The notes under the pieces were generated by a model. That model was not told the DNA's origin. It saw only the letters and a program-made list of their open reading frames with translations, and did not search any database. Shown piece by piece: positions 1-12,034 of a stretch of 64,000 nt of DNA. Numbering within the stretch: the first letter of the stretch is position 1; the number at the start of each line of letters is the position of its first letter. Made by a program: the position numbers and the translations under genes. Source of the DNA: Spinellus fusiger (lineage: Eukaryota > Mucoromycota > Mucoromycetes > Mucorales > Phycomycetaceae). The stretch lies in the NCBI GenBank assembly GCA_025094145.1, contig JALLLS010000011.1, positions 124,001-188,000 of the forward strand, read 5' to 3'.

Positions 1-743
1 GTTGATAGTCTATAAATACTAGAGTTCTATCTTCCTGTATAAAAAAAACTCTTTTTTATACAACTTATCAAATTTAATTTCACCAATACATTCAATTCAT
101 ACTAATAATCAAATGATCGATTATAATGTTAGCTATCCAAGCAGCTTGAGAGGCTTAGCGATTTCTTTTGATTATATAACCGGAGTTACAAAAAAAAACT
201 AAGCATATTTGCTGTTGGTCAATACAGTATCTAGCGTTTTTATCATAATCTTTTAGGTTGGCTTCTCACTAAGTTATTTTTTATTATTATTATATATCCT
301 ATGAATTAATATCCACCTCAACTATTTAAAAAAGTTGATTGTGGTTTTATACACAACTGATTAGTGCAGTGATAATCATTGATACAGTTTAAAGTATTTT
401 TATTTTTTGGGTGTGGTTTGCTATTCGCGCATTGGGCATATCAGCCACCCTATGAGAACTTTTGGAAAATAAATGAGAATAGACATAGAAACACCTCAAA
501 TACATAAGTGAAAAAATGATGCAAAGAGAGAGGAGACGGAAAGAAGAGAAAATATAAAACCTCAAATGAGGGGGAAATGGCGAGAAATGAGAAATGATGG
601 TAAAATGAGAATTATGAATAAACATCCAAAAGGCCATAAAGTCAGCAAGGAAACCAGGACACCAAAAAGATAACCGTCATCCTGTGGTGATTCGAAATCC
701 AACGAGGGATACTTAGAGCAACTCGGACAATCCTGAGAATATA
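1..743. other. AT-rich intergenic stretch, no gene seen
   Basis: No reading frame here resembles a known protein and I see no RNA gene. Positions 39-63 form a short A/T hairpin (GTATA... / ...TATAC). The 82-codon minus-strand frame at 389-637 is low-complexity, Phe/Ser-rich and not credible as a gene. Confidence 0.5.
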
Positions 744-1233
744 TGTAGCAACTACACTAGCAGCTTCTGGCTTTGCTAAACGGGTTAAGAATGGATGGTA
801 GAGGAGAGATCGGAGAAGTGAGGATACAGCGTCTGTTGCTGAAGGAATCTTTGTACTCTATGGAGACCTTGTGTTCCCGCTCAACACACCCATCAGCAGC
901 CTCAATGAACAAGCTACCCGCTGATGGCTCTACCTTAAAGTCTCGAGTAGACGTGGCTCAATCAATGGCTTGCAGCAGTATTAACAAACTGGGCCAAAGA
1001 TCTCGCCATTTAACACAAGACTTAACCGTGCGCGGCAGAAGATTTAGACAATAGTCAATTGGGTGAACATCTTGTGGTGGTGCAGGAACTAGGAAGAACA
1101 AAAACATAGAGCGTTTATGGTCAACGAATGTGCATGTGAGGAAGTGGTCCCGATTGGCAGATGGGTGGCCACATTGGCAAGGAACTGAAGGTGTTGGTGG
1201 TAACCAAGCAATCCTCCATTTTAGTAGACGCAA
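744..1233 (-). pseudogene. 3' remnant of a non-LTR retrotransposon ORF2
   Basis: The minus-strand translation from 1233 gives RLLKWRIAWLPP followed by CQCGHPSANRDHFLTC. This fits the Cys/His zinc-binding tail (zf-RVT-like) found downstream of reverse transcriptase in L1-type elements. The next part (PPQDVHPIDYCLNLLPRTV) has the form of the C-terminal end of such ORFs in zygomycete genomes. No RT or endonuclease domain remains upstream, because the Tc1 element at 1241 begins immediately beside it. The frame is interrupted after about 91 codons and the trailing part to about 744 is uncertain. It is a fragment, not a gene. Confidence 0.55.
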
Positions 1234-1240
1234 TCATTGA

Positions 1241-2601
1241 TACAGTAGAGGTCAATAAAACAAGGATGGTTTCAAATTCAGACCATAATTTTACCCTTGA
1301 AATTATTTTTATTAAACATTCTTCATTTATCGCTTTTCCACTCTAATGTCTACCTTATCTAACACCACAGAACAAACCAAAAAACCTCTTGGAAACAGAA
1401 AAAAAATATTGAAGACTTTACTCGTTGTCCCATCGCTCACAAGGCCACTGTCAATGGGACCAGCCAGTCTGCCATTTCTGCTAGGCTTGGAGTTTATCAA
1501 CAGTCTGTTTCCCATATCGTAAAGAGATAAAAGGAAACTGGATGCTTCAAGGCCAAGAAGAGCACTGGAAGCAAGCCCATTCTTAATGAGGGGGACGAGA
1601 TAGAAGTCAGTCGCGAAATGGCAAAGGATTCATTCCAGACAATAGATCAGCTTCGCAAGCAGATGACCACCCAAGTGTCCATAAACACTTTTAGAAAAAT
1701 GATGAAGAAGTTTGGCTTATTTTCTTGCAGAGTGGCTAATAAACCTTCCCTCACCAACAATCACAAGAAGTTGAGACTTGCTTGGGCTAAGGCCCACCTC
1801 TACTGGACTGAGGAAGACTGTAAGACAGTCAACTGGTACATGGACTCATTGGACCAGTTGATGAGGACCAACAACTACAACAGAGTGGTGCAAAGAAAGA
1901 AGGAGGGGCTGATCCCAAAGAATTTCAAGTCCACCATGAAGTTTAATGGCGGCAACGTGATGGTGTGGGGTTCTTTTTCTGGTGAAGGTGTTGAAAGGTT
2001 GGTGCCTGTGAAGGGCAGTATAGACAGTAGAAGATACATTGAGATCTTAAAGAAGAATTACTGCCCTGAGCTGGATCGACTCAAGGCACTGAATCCAGAG
2101 GTGGATTATGTTCTTCAAGAGGACAATGCCAGCTGCCACAAGAGTAGAGAGTCCAGGTTGTGAAAGGCAAATGAGAGCATTACCACTATGGAGGGGTGGT
2201 CCTCACAAAGCCCCGACCTCAACCCCATAGAGCATTTATAGGAAGAACTTGACAGGGTCATTAGAAAGAGGATGACCCCAAGAAGTACTCTACAAGATTT
2301 GGAGGTGCCCTTGTTAGAATAATGGGAGAATATTCCCAAGGACACTACAGACACCCTCATTGCCAGCATGGCGCAGAGATGTAGAGCTGTCATTGAGGCC
2401 AAGGGTGAAAAACACCAAATATTGAAGTTTTCCACCCAATAAATTTGTATTTATTATCCTGTTGACCTTTATACTCCACCCAATTTTCAAGTCTCTACTG
2501 TGTGTTTAATGTATGTTTTTATGACAAAGAATAAGTATTTCCTATTATAGAAGCATATCGGAATGTAAAATATTATCCTTATTATTTTGACCTCCACTGT
2601 A
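1241..2601 (+). mobile_element. Tc1/mariner-like element, family A, copy 1
   Basis: The element starts TACAGTAGAGGTCAA at 1241 and ends with its near-perfect inverse (TTGACCTCCACTGTA) at 2601. It therefore has terminal inverted repeats of roughly 30 bp, flanked or ended by TA, the Tc1 target dinucleotide. Length is 1361 bp, normal for the superfamily. It carries one degenerate transposase. A second copy lies at 45288-46657. Confidence 0.9.
1348..2442 (+). pseudogene. Tc1/mariner transposase, family A, dead
   Basis: This is a DDE transposase of the Tc1 type. The N-terminal helix-turn-helix part (from the ATG at 1348) is split by frameshifts and the longest open piece is 1618-2163. Recognisable blocks are the Tc1 signature around MVWGSFSGEG, the second Asp in LQEDNASCHKS, and the final block SQSPDLNPIEHL. 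A TGA at 2161-2163 and further stops after HL and LLE break the frame. The first Asp block, normally WSDES, reads WYMDS and is corrupted. Counting from the QED Asp to the NPIE Glu leaves 35 residues, so the spacing looks like DD35E rather than DD34E. It cannot make an active enzyme. Confidence 0.88.
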
Positions 2602-4915
2602 GCTTAAGGTCTTTTTTAGTGTCAACTTTCTTCTTTGGACAAGTAAATATTCCGTCACAATATAAAGAATAACATATTTGATAGACTTGCACCATGACAT
2701 TATTATTTGATCATAGACAACTTGACAGAGTAATTTTTTTAAAGCTTAGAACTTTATATTCTATTATACTGCAGAAATACTAAAATAGTATGCAAGTATT
2801 ATTATACCAGAAACTGCGCCTATCTCAGTGTCATGAAGTATCACATTAAAGATAAATATATTATTTAATAGGTATCTGGACATATTTAAACACGAGTAGC
2901 TTTATTTGTTTTTCATAGAAAAAGGATAGAGAGTAAGGGTTAAAAAGAAATGAGTAGAATTGAATTTCTACCAATCTTCATAGCAACAGCTAAGTCTATC
3001 TATACTAATGTTTTAGAAAAACAACAACAAAAATACTTTAAACACAAAATATAAATTTACTATTCAATAAAGCAAAGGCTTTTGTTAAATATCTTTCTGT
3101 CAAAATAGAGTTGAGCATCAAAGAAACGGTATTCAATAGAATAATCTGTTCAATGAATACACCAACAGCCTAATGAATCTTTATAAACTATTTGATATAC
3201 ATAAATATATAATTAATAAAATTGAACATATGGTACTTTGGACTTAATTTCTCGATTCCTCTAATGATGTTTCAAAAATAAAATATATTTAGTTCCTGAA
3301 TTATATGAATAGGTTTATCTAATAGATCTTCCTGTGATTGTTATATCATTAGCTTTTTATTATTAAAGGATATTTCTATTGTAGAGCAATCTCAACAATG
3401 ACAGAGGTTAAAGGTTGGAATTATAATACTATATTTCTTGTAACAATCTTTTATTTTGAAGAAGAAAGAAAAAGAAAAGTGATATCATTGAATGAAATTC
3501 TAATAAAGGCTTATTATTATTTGTATAGTACTTTAATTTTTGGACGAAAAAGATAGAGTAATGACTAAAGCATCTTTAGCACTGAATCTTAAGATGTCCG
3601 AGTATAAACTTAACAATTCTAATGCCACTTGCTCATACATCCTAATACAGCTATAGCCCTAAATGTAACTGAACTGGCCATTAGCAATTGCCTGCAGTAG
3701 AATGAATCCACAAAATGCATAAGTCACACAGAAATTCTTAAGCATAGTATTCCTTAGAGTTTACACACCTAATAGTGTCGATGGAAGATCACTTGAAAAA
3801 TTGAGATTTATTTTTAATGAACTTAACAATGTTTTCTCCTTATGCTTATGAATCTATTTCTTCTTATCCTTTATATTTATATTCATTTCAAACAAGCAAT
3901 TATTGTTAATATTGGTTATACAATGAGACTGTTTATAAATGCCAAAATATAACATGGAATAGACTCATCAGTGAATTTTTATCTATTGTAATATAGTCCA
4001 TTACGTCTGAGCTGATGCTAAGGGCTATTACTGTCTTTAATAAAAATGGAAAATTACCTCATGCATATGACATTATTTGGCAGAAGATACACTAAAACAG
4101 GACATCTTACTATAGTGTAAATAAGACTAAATATAGCAATACATGTACTGTAATTGTATAGTTTTAAGTTTTAAACAGTAGATAGAGCCATATATTATCT
4201 GTTATTTTCAATATATTTCTAGTACAAAATCAAATATTGGGTTTCTGGTGGATCAGAGGAATAAAGATAGAGAGACTAAAGATGGGTTTTATAATTGAAA
4301 AACAGTTCAAAAACTCATGAATACAATTTTGTAATACCATCATGGATTAGTTTTACAGTGGTAACCCTTACACGTTTCTACTTACTGAATAGTAGAGATA
4401 GTAACATAAGCTTAAATGATATATAGAGGCTACTCCATAATGAACCATCTACTGGCATGAACCATCGAAATGTAAATAGGATACATAAGCTGTATCGTAT
4501 GCATGTCATTAAATACATCAGACTTGATAAGTTGACATTGTCTAAATGAAAGAAGAGAAGACAGCTTCTTGTATGGACTTCTTTCTCTAGTTTTAGCTAT
4601 AGTTACTGATAGTCCACACTCATTTAGACATAGAGTCTAGCAGAATAGTTTAAAAGTATAAAGATGATAATTGTATGTACACTTTATAAGACAATTTAGA
4701 GATGGTTTTTTCATCTCAAATAATGAAACATTAACAATGATATCTAATATAAAAAATAAAACAAGTGTAAAGACTGAGTGATGAGATTAAACTGTAAAGA
4801 GTTGAGCACTATTATTATTATTATTATTAGTCTCATTCTCATTATTATAATTATAACTGTAATTACTAATATTTCCTTTTACTTACTCTTTTACACCCTC
4901 ATAAAAGTACATGTT
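2602..4915. other. AT-rich intergenic stretch, no gene seen
   Basis: About 2.3 kb of low-GC DNA with stops in all frames. No tRNA, no recognisable transposase or RT block and no clear terminal repeats were found. A short (ATT)n run lies at about 4811-4830. Confidence 0.5.
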
Positions 4916-5674
4916 TTAACTTCTGCTTTGGGATTCCAAAACAGCAGCAACAATGATAGCAATGACGAGTAATATACTAAATCCAACAGACATGCATCTA
5001 TTCATGTGCTGCCATCGCTCTGCCATTTTACCACCCAACTCGCGTGTACGTCTAGGCCAAAAAGACCCAACCCACCACAATGGAGGGAAAACAAAGCCAA
5101 GAAGAAAGAGAACTGCTCCTAGTGAGTAGAAACCATCATCGTCGTCTGCTGTCCACCAGGGCACACTTTTGTCTTGGCTATTGTTTTCTATCTCTGCTGC
5201 TGCTACTGCTACTGCTACCTCATATCCTGGTGTGAGTTCATTTGGAGGTTGATGTGCTGGGATAGCACTTTGGAAGACAGGTGGTGGATTGGTAATAGAT
5301 TCGTTGAAGGACATTAAAGGTGGTTTAGAGAGACTTGGGCTCTGAAAAGATGTAGCCATAGTAGGATGAAGAGGGGGTTCTGTGAATGGACTGTTTATGG
5401 CAGCTGGGTGTTGTTGGAGTGTATCTTCATTGTAGTGATGAAATAAAGAGTGGGTATGTTCAGCATCAGGTCGGTTAAAAACAGCAGTGGTAGTGGGTGG
5501 AGGTGAGATGAATGAGGAAGAATTTTCATCGGAAATAAAGGGTCGGGGGCCGAGAACGCGTGTAGGGGCTGAAGAATAGGATCCTGCAGTTGGGGCATGT
5601 GGAGCTGACCGTACCATTAGACTCTCTGCGACATTATGAGTCCACTCTGGATCTTGTTGGTATGTACGCTCCAT
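4916..5674 (-). CDS. Hypothetical membrane protein, two C-terminal TM segments
   Basis: I do not recognise the family with certainty. From the ATG at 5674 the protein is 252 residues: a long Pro/Ser/Thr-rich, probably disordered N-terminal half, an acidic WWTADDDDGFYSLG patch, then two hydrophobic segments. The first is GAVLFLLGFVFPPLWWVGSFW and the second GFSILLVIAIIVAAVL, separated by a basic loop with RRTRELGGKMAERWQHMNR. The open frame extends 42 codons upstream to 5800, but that part looks like intron or UTR (Phe/Cys-rich), so I prefer the internal ATG. The layout suggests a type of small fungal vesicle or plasma-membrane protein with a cytosolic disordered tail. Function unknown. Confidence 0.6.
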   Translation of the reverse strand: MERTYQQDPEWTHNVAESLMVRSAPHAPTAGSYSSAPTRVLGPRPFISDENSSSFISPPPTTTAVFNRPDAEHTHSLFHHYNEDTLQQHPAAINSPFTEPPLHPTMATSFQSPSLSKPPLMSFNESITNPPPVFQSAIPAHQPPNELTPGYEVAVAVAAAEIENNSQDKSVPWWTADDDDGFYSLGAVLFLLGFVFPPLWWVGSFWPRRTRELGGKMAERWQHMNRCMSVGFSILLVIAIIVAAVLESQSRS

Positions 5675-5800
5675 AAGGTAAATAAAAGAACAAAAGCAAA
5701 GACAAAAGAAATAGGCCTTTATAAAGAAGGTGCCGGGTGTGATTTCCTGAACACAAGTACTGTCAAACAAGATAGAAATGTGACACCAGCCGAGACTCAT

Positions 5801-7624
5801 TTCTATATGCCTTAATATAAACCGAATTATCGTCTTCTCCTTACCAGTGACAAGATAAAGACTTCTCTATTTAGCAAATCCATACTTTCTTAGGCTCATG
5901 TTCCGGGATTAGGCTTGATCTTACCTCTACTCGTCTATCTTTACTAGCATTTCCTGATTCTTACGGAGTGCTAAAGAAAGAGATGAGCTGCAGTCCTTTG
6001 ACTCCACGGACTAGCTTACTAAATTCGTTCTCCTTGTTTTCTTACTGGCTTATATTCCCTTTCATCATTCAGTGTGTCCAGGATATTATGTTTTTATATA
6101 GAAATGAGTTGAAAAATAGATGAATAAACAGAGTATATCTTTCTCTCTTTCTGGGTGTCTTTTTTTGTTTGTTATGACAAGATTAAAAGACATGAGAAAT
6201 GTTGATCTACTTCTTCCCATTTGATCAATCTATAAGTCAATATGATATATAGTAACAATAAGAATGATAGTAGTAGTAGTAATAATATCAATTGTAATAA
6301 CCATGAGAACTATGAGAACTGTAATAACTGTAATAACTGTAATAACTGTAATATCCTTATTCTTATCATTAATTCTCATAGTAACTTATCATTTGTCTAA
6401 CCATCTGTTGTCATGTCTACTGCTTATTCAATGCCATGAAAGAGTAGGATTGTTTATTCATATCTTGATTAAAGAAATGTTTCTAATGTTGTATAGATAC
6501 AAATCACTCCAAAGTTGACCCTTGAGTGTCTACTCTGTAGGTGTATGACCCTGTAGTAGTTGAGGTATATTGAGACGGGACTAAAAATAGTGAATGACTT
6601 TCTCTCTCTCTCTCTCTTCCTTTCTCTCTTTCTCTCTTCTCAACTCCTTGACAGTAGGGAATGAATAGAAATATGCTTTCAACGAATAGGCTGATTTATA
6701 AATATTACGCAAGATGTGTTGTCTGAATAAGCAATAAATTGCAATAGAATATCGTTCGATTAAGGATAATAAGACCCAACTTTTAATCTCTAGTATTTTT
6801 TAATATATCTGTAAGCTGATTAAATGACTATTGCTATTCATACCCATCAGGATCACCTCAAAGGAGAGTGTGTCATTGGCTATTCATTCTCTTCCCTCTC
6901 AGGGTCCATTCTCTCCTTGACTCTACTCAATTGAAGCCAGCACTTTTTTTTTCTTTTTTTTTTCAGGCATAGACCCTTCTTTTACTTATTACTTCTGTTG
7001 CCATCACTTTAGAAGGGAGGAGAAGGACAGAGAATGGATTGATGCAAGACATGAGAAACACAAGAGAAAAGGCCTTGGAGGCACGTGCATTGAGTTACAT
7101 TTATAGACGTGAAGAACCTCCTTTAAAAAGACTCGACTTAAGGACGATAAGAAACAGTGAAATATATATGTAGTTTAAGTTGATATAGATTAAAGGAGAC
7201 AGTAATGAGTTGTAGTAAACTACTCTTCATGGTTATATTGATGCACGTCATTATTGTGTTGTCTTTAGAAAACATCTTGTAATCAGTATTAATGTCAGAA
7301 TAGCACACATCAGTCCTAGAGTTCTTTTTATAAGCATAACAAAGAGTATAGAATCTCAAGGAGGCCTTGTTTGCTGTGTTTCTATCTTTCGTGTTGGTAT
7401 ACAACATCAAAGGGATATAAACACCCTTGTGCATTTGACCATTAGACACGGTCTTAAAAGGGAGGTCTTTTCCTCCATCTACTTCTCTCTCTTTTACTTT
7501 TGCTCTTTATCGTCCAACACATTCACCAACACGTATTTTACTCTTACAACACAATACTCTGGAGAAGAAGTGGAGGAGAAGAAGTAGAAACAGAAAAATC
7601 AGTCCTCCAAAAACACACACTAGC
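5801..7624. other. Intergenic stretch with simple repeats
   Basis: No convincing gene. Holds a 9-bp style repeat (GTAATAACT units, about 6310-6350), a CT microsatellite near 6600-6640 and poly-T near 6948-6963. The ORFs here are translated simple sequence. Polypyrimidine tracts just before 7500-7620 probably belong to the promoter or leader of the gene at 7625. Confidence 0.45.
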
Positions 7625-8629
7625 ATGCAGAAATCAAGCAAAATTATTATATTTCATGTCAGCTTATTACTTCTTGCTGGCTGCTGTAGTCTAGCCATCA
7701 TTATTCTTAATGTCTTTGCACTCCAAGTCTATTCTTCTCTCAAGCCCAGTGTACATGAAATACCACTTCTTGTCCTTGGTATCATCACGTTATGTACTTG
7801 TATTATTTTTCTCTGTCTCTATGTCAAAAATATCAAAAATATCAAAGATATCAAAAATATCAAAGATATCAAAAATATCAAAAATACCAAAGATATGCCT
7901 CCAAGGGCATTACTTGCAGGAGAAATCTCAATGGGATTATGCTTCATAGCCTTATGGTCTTGGGCCATTGTAACTATATACCCTTTCCAAGGTAATAACA
8001 AACACATTCCATACAATAGAAACCTAATTGATTCTCTTTCTCTAGCCTCTCTTTGTCATAACAAACATAACAATGAATGTCAGTGGATGAATGGGGCGAT
8101 AAATGTAGGTATGCAAATCTCTTTTCTAAGGGAGCTTCTCCCTTATCTACTTGATGAAATAAGAAAAGGACTCACCCTTAAATAAGCATACGGTGTAGAT
8201 ACGGTGTGGCTATTGATCTTGCTGGCATGTCTTATTGATCTTGTTTATCCACCTACTCGCAATAAATCATCCACTCTTTTTAGTGTGGAAGCACCCTCTC
8301 CTTCTGGCCATACTGGAAAACAGCAAGACACAATCACTCACATGCGATCTATAAGTCAGTCTTCTATTCAAAGACCTCCTCTATCTTTCCAACCCATGGT
8401 AGTTCCTTTACTGCAAATCACAGCACCGTCCATAGATCAAACCACAGAAGACTCACTCATAGAAGAGGATGGATTGAGTGAAATGAACACGCCACCCACA
8501 GACACTCTCGTAGTGGAATCAGAAGACAGTCTAATATTAGAACCACCCCAACACGAAACAATTGTCTTGGATTTGCCAATCTTACAACCTGGCATGTCCC
8601 AGCTTGACCTTTCTTTTTCTTCTTTCTAA
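7625..8629 (+). CDS. Four-TM integral membrane protein, MARVEL/tetraspan-like
   Basis: Two exons, 7625-8108 and 8199-8629, joined across a 90-bp intron (donor GTATGC, acceptor GTGTAG) that keeps the frame. Predicted membrane segments: about residues 8-30 (after MQKSSK), 44-66, 96-120, and a fourth (VWLLILLACLIDLVYP) at the start of exon 2. Between segments 2 and 3 lies a lysine-rich KNIKDI repeat. The tail after segment 4 is Ser/Thr/Pro-rich then acidic, probably cytosolic. Two Cys (LCHNK and ECQWM) sit in the loop before segment 4, as in several four-TM fungal families. MARVEL-domain membership is an inference from topology, not from a diagnostic motif. The start at MQKSSK is the first ATG of the open frame. 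Confidence 0.65.
7822..7896 (+). repeat. In-frame 9-bp tandem repeat coding KNI/KDI
   Basis: About seven copies of AATATCAAA or GATATCAAA in tandem. The unit is a multiple of three, so the repeat stays in frame and encodes a basic-acidic cytosolic loop between TM segments 2 and 3. All three forward frames stay open through it, which explains the overlapping spurious ORFs there. Confidence 0.9.
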
Positions 8630-8856
8630 GGTCTTTTGAAAGGTCTTTTTATCTTTATCTTGGCTGGTCTACAAACACCACGCCAAGCAGGCAATGTTCT
8701 ATTATCTATTGTTAATATGATATGACTCTCTATTTCTTTCTTTCTCTGGCAGCAAAGAGCATTTCACTGCTATTAATAAATACAAAAACCCATTATGCAC
8801 ATATATTTGTGTATAAAAAGACAGACAGGATTGATGTTTTTTTTTATTGAAATGAT

Positions 8857-10572
<1,716 letters not shown>

Positions 10573-11272
10573 TATGTGTCTCTACCGCGAAAGTACAGTG
10601 AAAGGAGGTGGGGAGTTTATTTTGATAAATATTTTTTTCTTCAAAAAAATAAATAATAATAATAATACTTCTATGGCTGGTATCGGGCATTGAAATGAGG
10701 AGCAATCCAAGGGTAGGGGTAAGGTGGTTGCTAGGTCATACTTCCATGGTAACAAAAGAAAAAAAGAAAAAGAAAGGCCATTTGTTACCATGGTAATTTA
10801 TTCAGGTACACTGTTGCTATCTTTACAGAGAAATCTATTTCCTATACCTGTTCTTTCTTTTATGAATTTTATTTTCTGGACTATTGTATTTATGAGTAGA
10901 GTGCTAATAGTAGGTCTATCTTTACTACTGCAACCTATAAAAAGGTGGCTGGCCAATTGCTGACGTCATCGTAGCAAACAAAGAAGCCCCTCGCTCTTTA
11001 TTTTTATTTTTGGCTGTTGAGAAATGGACATAGAATTTGAGAAGGAAAAAAGCTAAAATATAAGAAAACTCAGAGCAGAGAAAATGAGTATATATTAAAA
11101 AAAAATACACAAGAAAATACAGGCAAGGAAAAAGAAAGTCTCAACTCATCGCCAGCTTGTAATTCGGCATTTCAATCCGTCCCCTCACCCACTTTAGCCC
11201 TTCTTTGCCAGTCACCTACAGGCTCACTTGTCCCTTCTTTTTCTTTTCCCCTTGAAAAATTGTTCTACTACA
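10573..11272. promoter_or_regulatory. Shared divergent promoter of ATP2 and ATP16
   Basis: The 700-bp space between the two start codons has no coding frame. It holds a CCAAT box at 10953-10957 and a perfect CRE/ATF-type palindrome TGACGTCA at 10961-10968, three bases apart. AT-rich runs lie on both sides (for example about 11088-11106), and a pyrimidine-rich leader precedes the ATP16 ATG. Motif function is inferred; the motifs themselves are visible. Confidence 0.55.
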
Positions 11273-11921
11273 ATGAACGTCTTTACTCAGTCTGCTCGTA
11301 TTGCCGCTGCCTCCATCAGACCTGCTCGTTTGAGTAAGCTGAGCACTGTAGATGTCTGCTAATATCTCTCCACGGTGAATAGCCCGCTTCTATGCTACTG
11401 AGACTTCTGTTGCTGAGAAGCTCCGTTTGACATTTGTCTTGCCCCATAAGGTAGCGTCCTCACCCAAACAGCACACTAGCAGTAACTTATGTGTACTGTT
11501 TCTTAGGCTATCTACAAGGCTGTGGATGTGCAGCAGGTCAACTTGGCTGCTACTTCTGGAGATATGGGTATTCTTGCCAACCACGTTCCTACCATTGAAC
11601 AGCTCAACCCCGGTGTTATTGAAGTGATTGAGTCTGCTGAAGTCACCAAGAAGTTCTTTGGTAGGTGCAGAAAAAAGTGTAGGGTTTCTTATGGAGTGTC
11701 TTTTAGTGGCTGGTGGTTTTGCTACCATCAACCCTGATTCTTCTCTCAACATCAATGCTGTTGAGGCTGCTGCTCTTGAAGACTTCTCTCTTGAGAGTGT
11801 ACAGACTGGTCTTGCTGAGGCTCAACGTATTCTTGCCGGCAATGGTTCTGAAAAAGAAAAGGCTGAAGCCAAGATTGAGGCTGATGTCTATGAGGCTATC
11901 CAGACTGCCTTGACTAAATAA
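11273..11921 (+). CDS. ATP16: Mitochondrial F1-ATP synthase subunit delta
   Basis: Central-stalk subunit (bacterial epsilon homologue) that couples rotor and catalytic head. Four exons: 11273-11333, 11383-11450, 11507-11660 and 11707-11921, giving 165 residues, normal length. The presequence MNVFTQSARIAAASIRPARL is followed by RFYATET, a likely processing region. The beta-sandwich core reads LRLTFVLPHKAIYKAVDVQQVNL, GDMGILANHVPTIEQLNPG and the GGFATINPDSSLNINAVEA block. The C-terminal helical hairpin is FSLESVQTGLAEAQRIL...AEAKIEADVYEAIQTALTK. Introns are 46-56 bp with GT-AG ends and all phases agree. It is transcribed away from ATP2, which encodes a partner in the same complex. Confidence 0.96.
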
Positions 11922-12034
11922 AGACAGGCTATAATAATAGCAATAAAAGATGTATCTAATCTATTCACTCTATCCATCCTATCTTGTATCTTAATAGCAT
12001 GACAAAACACGTCGCTTTTTATTTGTTTTGTTTT

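Noticed and set aside
4778..4972. 64-codon plus frame with an Ile run
   Set aside because: Translated (ATT)n microsatellite overlapping the 3' end of the minus-strand membrane-protein gene.
6264..6518. 84-codon plus-strand frame (MIVVVVIISIVITMRTMRTV...)
   Set aside because: Translation of a GTAATAACT-type simple repeat, not a protein.
7138..7449. 103-codon minus-strand frame
   Set aside because: AT-rich, no recognisable family and no splice partner; likely chance.
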